DNA of 64,000 nt, from contig CAWCQQ010000002.1 of assembly GCA_963797675.1 (NCBI GenBank), forward strand, positions 1,426,001-1,490,000. Reading direction: 5' to 3'. The stretch is from DASQPR01 sp963797675 (GTDB lineage Bacteria; Actinomycetota; Actinomycetes; Mycobacteriales; Micromonosporaceae). The notes beneath the pieces are model-generated. The model searched no databases, was not told the origin of the DNA, and worked only from the letters and a program-made list of their open reading frames with translations. This document shows, in pieces, positions 38,741 through 46,391 of the stretch (positions within the stretch are counted from its first letter, which is position 1; each line of letters opens with the position of its first letter). Both the position numbers and the translations under genes were made by a program.

Positions 38741-39022
38741 TTGACCGCCGTCTCGATCAGCCAGGCACGCGATGAGCTGTTCCCGCTCGTCCGTCAGGTG
38801 AATGACGATCACACCGTGGTGGAGATCGTCTCCCGCAATGGCGGCAACGCCGTGCTGATGTCGGCAGACGATTATGCGTCGCTGCAGGAAACGGTCTATC
38901 TGCTGTCGACACCGGCCAACGCCGTCGCCTTGGCGCGCAGCATCGCCCAGCTTCGTGCCGGGGACGTGGTTGAGGTCGATCTCGCCGACATTCGCGCTCA
39001 GATCGGTGACGTCGAACGGTGA
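38741..39022 (+). CDS. yefM: YefM/Phd-family antitoxin
   Basis: 93 residues, intact. The N-terminal Phd/YefM DNA-binding fold reads VSISQARDELFPLVRQVNDD, followed by IVSRNGGNAVLMSADDYASL, the standard strand-loop-helix of the family. The C-terminal part (YLLSTPANAVALARSIAQLR) is the helix that wraps and inhibits the toxin. TTG 38741 is preceded by AGAGG about 8 nt upstream. The stop codon overlaps the toxin start by four bases, so the two are translationally coupled. It neutralises YoeB and, with it, represses the operon through the palindrome at 38690-38711. Confidence 0.93.
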   Translation: MTAVSISQARDELFPLVRQVNDDHTVVEIVSRNGGNAVLMSADDYASLQETVYLLSTPANAVALARSIAQLRAGDVVEVDLADIRAQIGDVER

Positions 39023-39282
39023 AGATCGTGTTCACTGCACAGGCACTCGATGAGCTGATGTGGTGGATCAAGAACGATCACCGTACCGCCCTCAAGATCG
39101 TAGAGCTGGTGGAGGCGACCAGTCGCGATCCGAGGTCCGGCGTGGGTAGGCCGGAACGGCTGCACGCAAAGGGCATCGACCTGTGCTCGCGCCGGATCAA
39201 TCAGAAGGATCGGCTGGTGTACGAGATCGCGAACGATGCCATCTCCGTCATTGCGTGCCGTTTCCACTACGACGACCGTTAA
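39019..39282 (+). CDS. yoeB: YoeB/Txe-family mRNA-interferase toxin
   Basis: 87 residues, intact, normal family length. YoeB binds the ribosomal A site and cleaves translated mRNA. Family landmarks: ELMWWIKNDHRTALKIVELV (about 12-31), GVGRPERL with the catalytic-type Glu (about 41-48), SRRINQKDRLVYEI with the conserved Arg (about 57-70) and the C-terminal CRFHYDDR holding the active-site His. No key residue is missing, so the toxin is predicted to be active if expressed. GTG 39019 overlaps the antitoxin stop. The pair sits between dnaE-linked genes and the his cluster, as a stand-alone cassette. Confidence 0.93.
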   Translation: MKIVFTAQALDELMWWIKNDHRTALKIVELVEATSRDPRSGVGRPERLHAKGIDLCSRRINQKDRLVYEIANDAISVIACRFHYDDR

Positions 39283-39289
39283 CGGCAAG

Positions 39290-39962
39290 TCAGTTCTCGC
39301 TGGGATCGATGGCGTACTCGCTGATCGGGGCCGGCACCGCTCGGACGTGGCCCAGCAGCGTCGTTTCGCGGGCCAGCATGCGGCGCTCGGCCAGGAGTCG
39401 TTCCCGCGTCGTCCGGCAGGCCAGCAGCTTCTGCCGGTCGTCCAGGGACAGCAGCGCGGTCGCCGCAATCAGGTACGACAGGACGACCGGATCGTCCGGC
39501 AGTTGCTCGCCGGCGACGCGCCCGTCGGTGCGGATGAGTTCGAGATAGCGCTGGAAACGCTCGAGCAGCGCCGGGTACGAGCTGCTCGGTATCCGGATCG
39601 GCCGGCTCGACGAGCGTGTCGTCCTGATCGATCCACTCGATGTCGGCGATCAGGTAGGGCGCGACATCGGTGTGCAACTTCGTCACGAGGAACCGGCGGC
39701 GGCCGACCGTGACCAGGTCGTATCGCCCATCGGAGTGCTCGGTGAGCTGGCGGATGTCGGCGACGCAGCCGACGTCGTGCAGTTCCGGCGGCTGGCCGTC
39801 GCCGACCTCCCAGCCGCGCTTGATCGCGATGACGCCGAACGTGCCGTCGTCGCCGCCGATCGCGGACGAGGGCCCGGTAGCGCTCCTCGAACACGTGCAA
39901 CGGCAGCACGAGACCGGGAACAGCACGGTTCCCAGGGGAAAGAGGGGCAGCCGGTCGGTCAT
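39290..39962 (-). CDS. LON-substrate-binding-domain protein, frameshifted
   Basis: A cytosolic protein made of the Lon N-terminal (PUA-like) domain without ATPase or protease parts. The N-terminus MTDRLPLFPLGTVLFP is characteristic. Frame changes near 39910 and 39860 pass through LPLHVFEERYRALVRD, then FGVIAIKRGWEVGDGQ, GRYDLVTVGRRRFLVTKLHT and IADIEWIDQDDTLVEPADPD. A last change near 39570 leads to a helical C-terminus that ends DPSEN with TGA at 39290-39292. Relatives occur upstream of hisD in other actinobacteria; their function is unknown. It is divergent from hisD, with TAAGCT 7 nt before the ATG. Confidence 0.85.
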
Positions 39963-39969
39963 TGCCGAC

Positions 39970-39975
39970 AGCTTA
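39970..39975 (-). promoter_or_regulatory. Candidate -10 box TAAGCT of the LON-domain gene
   Basis: On the minus strand TAAGCT lies 7 nt before ATG 39962, with no ribosome-binding site between. This fits a leaderless start. Confidence 0.45.
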
Positions 39976-40066
39976 GACCGAGGCGTGCGGAGACGATCCG
40001 GGGTCGTCGCGATCGCCGTGTCTCATCAAGTGGTAACGAAAACAGCCCCAAAATGGGATCGCAGCC

Positions 40067-40072
40067 TAGACT
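40067..40072 (+). promoter_or_regulatory. Candidate -10 box TAGACT of the his operon
   Basis: TAGACT lies 6 nt before ATG 40079 of hisD, and there is no Shine-Dalgarno sequence. The his operon is therefore likely to begin with a leaderless mRNA. No T-box or attenuator structure is visible in the short space available. Confidence 0.55.
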
Positions 40073-40078
40073 TGGCGC

Positions 40079-41373
40079 ATGTCTCCAGCCCTGACCCGGA
40101 TCGATCTGCGCGGCGACGGCCAGCGCGGAAGAGCGGCGAGACTGCCCCGAGCGGTCGTTGACGTGAAAGTCGCGACCGACGCCGTCGCGCCGATCGTCGA
40201 GGCGGTCCGCGACCATGGCGTCGGTCGCGGTCAAGGAGGCCACCCATCGGTTCGACGGCGTCGAGCTGGAGACGCTGCGCGTACCGGCGTCGGCGCTCGC
40301 GGACGCGCTCGCCGCGACTCGACCCGACCGTCCGCGACGCGCTCGACGTCGCGATCGCGCACGCCCGCGTGGTGCACGCCGACCAGCGGCCGGACGACCG
40401 GGTCACCGAGGTGATCCCCGGCGGCACCGTCACCCAGAGCTGGCGGGCGGTCCGCCGGGTCGGCCTCTACGTGCCCGGCGGCCGCGCCGTCTACCCGTCC
40501 AGCGTCGTGATGAACGTGGTCCCGGCGCAGGTCGCCGGCGTACCCGAGATCGCGGTCACCAGCCCGCCGCAGCCCGGCACGGGCCTGCCCGCACCCGCTG
40601 ATCCTGGCCGCCTGCGCGCTGCTCGGCGTCGACGAGGTGTACGCGGTCGGCGGCGCCCAGGCGATCGCGATGTTCGCCTACGGCGCCGGCGCCGGACGGT
40701 CCGGAGCCGGTCGACATGATCACCGGGCCGGGCAACATCTACGTCACCGCCGCCAAGCGGCTGGTCGCCGGGCTGGTCGGCATCGACTCCGAGGCCGGGC
40801 CGACCGAGATCGCGATCCTCGCCGACGAGACCGCCGACCCGCGCCACGTCGCCGCCGACCTGATCAGCCAGGCCGAGCACGACCCGCTGGCGGCGAGCAT
40901 CCTGGTCACCACGTCGGCCGAGCTGGCCGACGCGGTCGACGTCGAGATCGAGCGCCAGGTCGCGGTCACCCGGCACCGGGAGCGGGTCACCGAGGCGCTG
41001 ACCGGCGAGCAGTCGGCGATCGTGCTGGTCGACGACGATCGAGCAGGGCATCGCGGTGCTCGAACGCGTACGGCGCCGAGCACCTGGAGATCCAGACCGC
41101 AGGATGCGCGGGCGGTCGCCGACCGGGTCACGCAGCGCCGGCGCGGTCTTCGTCGGCCCGCACTCGCCGGTCTCGCTCGGCGACTACTGCGCCGGCTCCA
41201 ACCACGTGCTGCCGACCGGCGGCTGCGCGCGGCACAGCGGCGGGCTGTCGGTGCAGACGTTCCTCAAGAGCATGCAGATCATCGAGTACGCCGAGGCCGC
41301 GCTCGCGAAGGTCGCCGCGAACGTGGTCGCGCTGGCCGACGCGGAGGACCTGCCCGCGCACGGGCCGCGGTGA
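40079..41373 (+). CDS. hisD: Histidinol dehydrogenase, frameshifted
   Basis: Catalyses the last two NAD-dependent oxidations, histidinol to histidine. Readable blocks are VTQSWRAVRRVGLYVPGGRA, YPSSVVMNVVPAQVAGV, GVDEVYAVGGAQAIAMFAYG and MITGPGNIYVTAAKRLVAG. The catalytic region GIDSEAGPTEIAILADE, DLISQAEHDP and SPVSLGDYCAGSNHVLPTGG follow, then SGGLSVQTFLKSMQI. These include the zinc ligands (Gln/His of SQAEHD; Asp of GDYCAG). About seven frame changes occur between 40225 and 41130. The corrected length, about 430, is normal. It is the first gene of the his operon and ends 31 bp before hisC. Confidence 0.94.
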
Positions 41374-41404
41374 CGGCTCGGTTCGACCGATCCGCGGCCG
41401 AACG

Positions 41405-42507
41405 ATGAGCGACGACATCTGGGACCTGATCCGCGAGGATCTGCGCGGGCTGTACGCCTACGGCGCGCCGCAGCTCGACGTACCGGTCCGGCTGAACACG
41501 AACGAAAACCCGTACCCGATGCCGCCGGCCGCCGCGGATGCGATGGCGAAGGCGCTGGCCGGCGTGGTGACCGGGCTGAACCGCTATCCGGACCGGGACG
41601 CGGTCGCGCTGCGCGACCGATCTCGCCGCCTACCTCGGCCACGGCCTCGGCGTCGACCAGGTCTGGGCGGCGAACGGCTCCAACGAGGTCCAGCAGCAGC
41701 TGCTGCAGGTCTTCGGCGGTCCGGGGCGTACCGCGATGGGCTTCACCCCGTCGTACTCGATGCATCCGCTGCTGGCTCTGGGCACCGCGACCGGCTGGAT
41801 CGACGGCGCGCGCGGCGCGGACTTCGAGCTGACCCCGGCGTCCGCGGCGGATCAGGTCCGCAGCGCACGCGCCGGACGTGGTGTTCCTCTGCTCGCCGAA
41901 CAACCCGACCGGTACGGCGCTGCCGCCGGCCGTGCTGGCCGCCGTGCTCGACGCCGCGCCGGGCATGGTGATCGTGGACGAGGCGTACGCGGAGTTCGCC
42001 CGCCCCGGCACGCCCGACCGCGCTGGCCGCGCTCGCGAGCCACCCGCGGCTGGTGGTGACCCGCACGATGAGCAAGGCGTTCGCGTGCGCCGGCGTCCGG
42101 CTCGGATACCTCGCCGCGTCGGCCGAGATCGTGGACGCGGTGCAGCTGGTCCGGCTGCCGTACCACCTGTCGTCGCTGACCCAGGCGGCCGCGCGGCGCC
42201 GCACTCGCGCACACGCCCGCGCTGCTGGCGACGGTCGACGCGGTGAAGGACGGGCGCGACCGGGTCGTCAAGGAGCTGCGCGGGCTCGGGCTCGAGGTGG
42301 CCGACAGCGACGCGAACTTCGTGCTGTTCGGCGGCTTTGTGCGCCGGCGACCAGAAGCGGGTCTGGCAGGCGCTGCTCGACCGCGGCGTGCTGGTCCGCG
42401 ACGTCGGCCTGCCGGGCTGGCTGCGGGTGACCGCCGGTACGCCGGACGAGAACGACGCGTTCCTGTCGGCGATGGCAGACGTGCTGGCCAAGGGAGAGAC
42501 AGCGTGA
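41405..42507 (+). CDS. hisC: Histidinol-phosphate aminotransferase, frameshifted
   Basis: A PLP-dependent class I/II aminotransferase converting imidazole-acetol phosphate to histidinol phosphate. Blocks in order: VRLNTNENPYPMPPAAADAM, LNRYPDRDAVALR, VWAANGSNEVQQQLLQVFGG, VVFLCSPNNPTGTALPPAVL, VIVDEAYAEFARPGTP, and TRTMSKAFACAGVRLGYLAA with the Schiff-base lysine in SKAF. The end reads VLVRDVGLPGWLRVTAGTPD. Frame changes occur near 41615, 41870, 42015, 42195 and 42350. ATG 41405 starts MSDDIWDLIREDLRGL, typical of actinobacterial HisC. The stop overlaps the hisB GTG by four bases. Confidence 0.93.
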
Positions 42508-43116
42508 ACCGCACCGCACGGGTCGAGCGCGTGACCAAGGAGACGTCGGTCCTGGTCGAGCTCGATCTCGACGGCGCCGGCAAGGCGAACATCTCCACCG
42601 GCGTCGGCTTCTTCGACCACATGCTCGGCCAGATCGCGAAGCACGGCGCTGATGGACCTGACCGTGTCGACCGAGGGCGACCTGGAGATCGACGCGCACC
42701 ACACGATGGAGGACACCGCGCTCGCGCTCGGTGCCGCGTTCGCCGAGGCGCTCGGCGACAAGGTGGGCATCCGGCGGTACGGCAGCGCGACGATCCCGAT
42801 GGACGAGGTACTCGTACAGGCGGCGGTCGACCTGTCCGGCCGGCCGTACGTGGTGCATGACGAGCCACCGCTCGCGCCGTACATCGGGCCGGTCTACCCG
42901 ACGTCGATGACCCGGCACATCTTCGAGTCGTTCGGGCAGACCGCGCGGATGACGCTGCACGTCAACGTGCTGCGTGCGGCCCGCCCCGGCACCACGCCGG
43001 ACGCGCACCACGTGGTCGAGGCCCAGTTCAAGGCGGTCGCACGTGCCCTGCGCGAGGCGGTGTGCCACGATCCGCGGAGTGCGGGCACGGTGCCCAGCAC
43101 GAAGGGGGTCCTCTGA
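42504..43116 (+). CDS. hisB: Imidazoleglycerol-phosphate dehydratase, one frameshift
   Basis: The Mn-dependent dehydratase producing imidazole-acetol phosphate. About 203 residues, so it is the monofunctional form without the histidinol-phosphatase domain. Blocks: RVERVTKETSVLVELDLDG, GVGFFDHMLGQIAKHG (metal-binding FDHML), then after one indel near 42650 DLTVSTEGDLEIDAHHTMED. HHTMED, SFGQTARMTLHVN and DAHHVVEAQFKAVARAL carry the remaining metal ligands. GTG 42504 overlaps the hisC stop, and a small membrane-protein gene starts 1 bp after it. Confidence 0.95.
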
Positions 43117-43117
43117 C

Positions 43118-43273
43118 ATGAGTACGCGCGTGATCGTGCTCGGTGTGATCGGCTGCTTCCTGGTCGGCGGCACGTACTCGTTCTACAAGCAGGGCGTCCC
43201 GAAGTTCGCGACCGTGATCACCGGGCTTCTCGCGGTGCTCGCCCTGGCCGGGGCGGTGCTGTGGGCGGTGTAG
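43118..43273 (+). CDS. Small membrane protein between hisB and hisH
   Basis: 51 residues with two hydrophobic segments (VIVLGVIGCFLVGGTYSF and VITGLLAVLALAGAVLW). A short uncharacterised membrane ORF at this position is common in actinobacterial his operons. ATG 43118 follows the hisB stop directly, and the 3' end overlaps hisH by 13 bases, so it is translated as part of the operon. No function is known to me. Confidence 0.7.
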   Translation: MSTRVIVLGVIGCFLVGGTYSFYKQGVPKFATVITGLLAVLALAGAVLWAV

Positions 43274-43890
43274 CGGTCCTCGACTACGGCTCCGGCAACC
43301 TGCGATCGGCCGAACGGGCGCTCGCGCGTGCGGGTGCGGATGTCGTGGTGACCACGGATCCGATCCTGGCCGCCGAGGCGGACGGCCTGGTCGTCCCGGG
43401 CGTCGGTGCGTTCGCGGCCTGCATGGCCGGCATCGACCCGTACGGCGCGATGATCGCCGAACGGGTCGCCGCCGGTCGACCGGTGCTCGGGATCTGCGTC
43501 GGCATGCAGGTCTTCTTCGAGTACGGCGAGGAGCACGGCGTGACGACGAAGGGGCTCGGGCTGCTGCCGGGCGGCGTGACCCGGTTGTCCGCGCCGCGCG
43601 TACCGCATATGGGTTGGAATTCGGTGGTGTTTCCGGGGAGTTCGCGGCTGTTCGCCGGCGCCGATCCGGACGACCGCTACTACTTCGTGCACTCCTATGC
43701 GGCGATGGCCGATGCGTCGATGGAACTGATCGACGGCGCTCTGGTGACCACCGCCGAGCACGGCGACGTGTTCCTGGCTGCGGTGGAGGCGGGTCCGCTC
43801 ACGGTCACGCAGTTCCATCCGGAAAAGTCGGGTGACGCCGGAGCTAGGCTGTTGCGGAACTGGTTCGCATCCCTCTCCAACGCTGCCTGA
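43261..43890 (+). CDS. hisH: Imidazole glycerol phosphate synthase, glutaminase subunit
   Basis: 209 residues, intact. A class I glutamine amidotransferase that feeds ammonia to HisF. It opens VAVLDYGSGNLRSAERAL, the family start. The nucleophile is in PVLGICVGMQVFFEYGEE (Cys near residue 81), and the His/Glu pair of the triad is in VTQFHPEKSGDAG near 184-192. VPHMGWNSV and YYFVHSYAA are further HisH landmarks. GTG 43261 is embedded in the previous reading frame. HisF, its partner, is encoded 1.7 kb downstream after hisA and ridA. Confidence 0.96.
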   Translation: MGGVAVLDYGSGNLRSAERALARAGADVVVTTDPILAAEADGLVVPGVGAFAACMAGIDPYGAMIAERVAAGRPVLGICVGMQVFFEYGEEHGVTTKGLGLLPGGVTRLSAPRVPHMGWNSVVFPGSSRLFAGADPDDRYYFVHSYAAMADASMELIDGALVTTAEHGDVFLAAVEAGPLTVTQFHPEKSGDAGARLLRNWFASLSNAA

Positions 43891-43904
43891 GGACGTCCGA
43901 CGAT

Positions 43905-44237
43905 ATGAGCAAGGAACGCGCGCTTCGCCGTGCCGCACGCGAGGCCGAGGAGGCATCTGCACGGTCCGCTCGGGCCCGGCAGGTGGCCCGGCGCGCGAAA
44001 CGCCGGGAGATCAAACGTCGGCTCACGCCGTCGCTGCCGAAGCGTGGCCGGGTCGGCAAGCTCTATCCGCGTCGGACCACCGGGCAGCGGGTGATCGTCG
44101 CGCTCGTGTTCCTGGTCCTGGTCGGACTCGTCTGGCACGAATTCGGCGATCTCGGCACCCGGATCGCGCTCACCGTGGTGTTGCTGCTCGTGATGCCGGC
44201 CGCCGTGGTGATCGCGTTCGGTCGCCGCAGCGGTTGA
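43905..44237 (+). CDS. Basic membrane protein between hisH and hisA
   Basis: 110 residues. The first 60 are highly basic and helical (SKERALRRAAREAEEASARS; VARRAKRREIKRRLTPSLPK). Two membrane helices follow: VIVALVFLVLVGLVWHEF and IALTVVLLLVMPAAVVIAFG. Proteins of this type recur at the same place in actinobacterial his clusters and have no assigned function. It starts 14 bp after hisH and ends 28 bp before hisA. A GAGGAC sequence upstream is rather distant for a ribosome site. Confidence 0.7.
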   Translation: MSKERALRRAAREAEEASARSARARQVARRAKRREIKRRLTPSLPKRGRVGKLYPRRTTGQRVIVALVFLVLVGLVWHEFGDLGTRIALTVVLLLVMPAAVVIAFGRRSG

Positions 44238-44265
44238 TCTTTAACACTCTCAGGGAAGAGGACGC

Positions 44266-45003
44266 ATGCTGACACTGTTGCCCGCGGTCGATGTGGCGGG
44301 CGGCGAAGCCGTACGCATGGTGCAGGGCGCGGCGGGCACCGAGACCACGTACGGGCCTCCGCTGGACGCCGCCCTGGCCTGGCGTGACCAGGGTGCGGCC
44401 TGGGTCCACCTGGTCGACATCGATGCGGCGTTCGGACGCGGCTCGAACGCCGCCCTGCTGGCCGACGTGGTCGCGCGCCTGGACTGCGCGGTCGAGCTGT
44501 CCGGCGGCATCCGCGATGACGCGTCGCTGACCGCCGCGCTCGCGACCGGCGCCCGCCGGGTCAACATCGGCACCGCGGCGCTCGAGGACCCGGAGTGGTG
44601 CGACCGGGTCGTCGCCGAGTACGGCGATCGCGTGGCGATAGGGCTGGACGTACGGCCTAACCCGGCTGGCGGTGGCTGGACCGTCTCGGCCCGGGGCTGG
44701 ACCCGCGACGGCGGCGACCTCTGGGACATGCTCGAGCGGTTGAACAAGGCCGGATGCGTGCGCGTGGTCGTCACCGACATCTCGCGGGACGGCATGATGG
44801 TCGGCCCGAGCATCGACCTGCTTCGTGCGGTGTGTGCCCGGACCGATGCCGCAGTGATCGCGTCCGGCGGCGTGTCCTCTCTCGATGATCTCCGCGCGCT
44901 GACCGTCCTCGAACCGCTCGGTGTCGAGGGCGTGATCACCGGAAAGGCGCTCTATCTCGGTGCGTTCACGGTGACCGAAGCGCTGGCGGTACTGGCCGCA
45001 TGA
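44266..45003 (+). CDS. hisA: Phosphoribosyl isomerase A (HisA, PriA type)
   Basis: 245 residues, intact. A (beta/alpha)8 isomerase for ProFAR. The PriA-type blocks are LTLLPAVDVAGGEAVRMVQG (catalytic Asp near residue 9), GAAWVHLVDIDAAFGRGSN, VELSGGIRDDASL and RVNIGTAALEDPEW. VVVTDISRDGMMVGPSIDL carries the second catalytic Asp. Many actinobacteria use this protein for both HisA and TrpF reactions. No trpF is visible next to trpE here, but most of the trp operon lies outside the window, so dual use is inference. It starts after AGGGAAGAGG and overlaps ridA by ATGA. Confidence 0.95.
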   Translation: MLTLLPAVDVAGGEAVRMVQGAAGTETTYGPPLDAALAWRDQGAAWVHLVDIDAAFGRGSNAALLADVVARLDCAVELSGGIRDDASLTAALATGARRVNIGTAALEDPEWCDRVVAEYGDRVAIGLDVRPNPAGGGWTVSARGWTRDGGDLWDMLERLNKAGCVRVVVTDISRDGMMVGPSIDLLRAVCARTDAAVIASGGVSSLDDLRALTVLEPLGVEGVITGKALYLGAFTVTEALAVLAA

Positions 45004-45383
45004 TCTCGAAGATCTCCTCCGGCGGGCCCTGGGAAGCGACGATCGGCTACTCGCGGGCGGTCGTCGCGGGCGGCTGGATTCTCGTCTCCGGCTGCACGTC
45101 GACGGTGAACGGCACGGTGACGCACGTCGGCGACGCCGGCGGCCAGCTGATCGAAGCGGTCGGCATCGCGCTGGACGCCATCGCCAAGGCCGGTGCGTCG
45201 GTGGATCAGGTCGTGCGGACGCGGATGTACGTGGTCAACCCGGCCGATACGGACGCGGTCGGGGCGGCGCACGGCCGGATCTTCGGTGACGTACGACCGG
45301 CCGCCACGATGGTCCTCGTGGCCGGATTGATCCACCCGGACCATCTGGTCGAGATTGAGGTCGAGGCCTACATCGGCGGATAG
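45000..45383 (+). CDS. RidA/YjgF-family protein
   Basis: 127 residues, intact. RidA-like proteins hydrolyse reactive enamine/imine intermediates formed by PLP enzymes such as threonine dehydratase. Landmarks: GGPWEATIGYSRAVVAGGWI, VSGCTSTVNG, GALDAIAKAGASVDQVVRTR-like 'AKAGASVDQVVRTRMYV', and the C-terminal RPAATMVLVAGLIHPDHLVE with the conserved Arg and Glu (IEVEAYI). ATG 45000 overlaps the hisA stop. It lies inside the his operon, where it could remove 2-aminoacrylate, but the link is only positional. Confidence 0.88.
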   Translation: MISKISSGGPWEATIGYSRAVVAGGWILVSGCTSTVNGTVTHVGDAGGQLIEAVGIALDAIAKAGASVDQVVRTRMYVVNPADTDAVGAAHGRIFGDVRPAATMVLVAGLIHPDHLVEIEVEAYIGG

Positions 45384-45548
45384 CCGACGGCAGCCGTTTC
45401 GGCGCCGAGCCCGCAGGTCCGACCTCGTGCACGCCGCTACCGCTCTGCACCGTTTGTGAGTCCAGAGTGGTAGCGCCGCGAGAACAGCAGCCGGGAGCCG
45501 GCCGCCCAGCCTGTGAGAATGAGTTCTTACGGTGCGGAACCGGGGCGA

Positions 45549-45554
45549 TACGCT
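45549..45554 (+). promoter_or_regulatory. Candidate -10 box TACGCT for a leaderless hisF transcript
   Basis: TACGCT ends 6 nt before ATG 45561. The spacer 45384-45548 has no coding frame but contains GTGAGAA-tgag-TTCTTAC, an imperfect inverted repeat (about 45513-45530). hisF may therefore be transcribed separately from hisD-ridA. Confidence 0.5.
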
Positions 45555-45560
45555 GCGCAG

Positions 45561-46314
45561 ATGGGTGTAGCCGTACGCGTGATCGCGTGTCTTGACGTGA
45601 AGGACGGCCGCGTCGTCAAGGGCGTCAACTTCGACAACCTGCGCGACGCCGGTGACCCGGTCGAACGCGCCGCCGCCTATGACGCGGCCGGCGTCGACGA
45701 GGTCACATTCCTGGACGTATCGGCATCCGCCGACGGGCGTGCGACCATGCTGGACGTGGTCCGGCGTACCGCGGAATCGATCTTTATCCCGCTCACCGTC
45801 GGCGGCGGCGTACGGACCGTTGAGGACGTGAACGTGCTGCTGCGGGCCGGTGCGGACAAGGTTGCCGTGAATACCGCCGCGATCGCCCGGCCGGAACTGA
45901 TCAGCGAGATCGCCGACCGTTTCGGCAATCAGGTCCTGGTGCTGTCGGTGGATGCGCGCCGCTCGGGGGATCGGTTCGTGGTGACGACGCACGGCGGTCG
46001 GCGCGAGGTCGATCTGGATGCGGTGGAGTGGGCGCGTCGCGGCGCAGAACTGGGCGCCGGCGAAATCCTGCTGAATGCGATGGACACCGACGGCGTACAA
46101 GGTGGATTTGATCTGGAACTGATCGAAGCGGTACGGCGCGGTCGTGACCGTGCCCCTGATCGCGTCCGGTGGAGCGGGGGCGGCGGCGGACTTTCCGCTG
46201 GCGGTTCGGGCCGGGGCCGACGCGGTATTGGCGGCGAGCGTGTTCCACTTCGGCGTGCTCACCGTCGGCGATGTGAAGCGGGCGCTGTCCGCCGCCGGCG
46301 CGCTCGTCCGTTAA
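45561..46314 (+). CDS. hisF: Imidazole glycerol phosphate synthase, cyclase subunit, one frameshift
   Basis: The (beta/alpha)8 cyclase that, with HisH, forms imidazole glycerol phosphate and AICAR. It opens AVRVIACLDVKDGRVVKGVN (catalytic Asp near residue 11). DAAGVDEVTFLDVSASADGR, IPLTVGGGVRTVEDVNVLLR, DKVAVNTAAIARPELI and EILLNAMDTDGVQGGFDLEL (second catalytic Asp) follow. One +1 near 46139 precedes VVTVPLIASGGAGAAADF, ending GALVR with TAA 46312-46314. I chose ATG 45561; an in-frame ATG at 45513 lacks family sequence. Corrected length is about 250. Confidence 0.95.
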
Positions 46315-46352
46315 ACAGAATGGCTGCCGCTGAACAATTCGGGGTCGACCCT

Positions 46353-46381
46353 ACTGGTCAATAGTGAAGAAACTTTAGTAT
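46353..46381 (+). promoter_or_regulatory. Hexosaminidase promoter with a DasR-like half-site
   Basis: TAGTAT (46376-46381) lies 10 nt before ATG 46392 and is a good -10 box. ACTGGTC (46353-46359) matches the left half of the actinobacterial DasR dre element (ACTGGTCTAGACCAGT), but the right half is not conserved. DasR controls chitin and GlcNAc genes, so the match is functionally apt but weak. Confidence 0.4.
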
Positions 46382-46391
46382 TGTTGCGCCC

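Noticed and set aside
45513..45560. ATG 45513 as hisF start, and the nearby GTGAGAA/TTCTTAC repeat as a metal-regulator box
   Set aside because: HisF begins at VAVRVIACLDV; the extension has no family sequence. The repeat has a mismatch and does not fit a defined box well enough to name.
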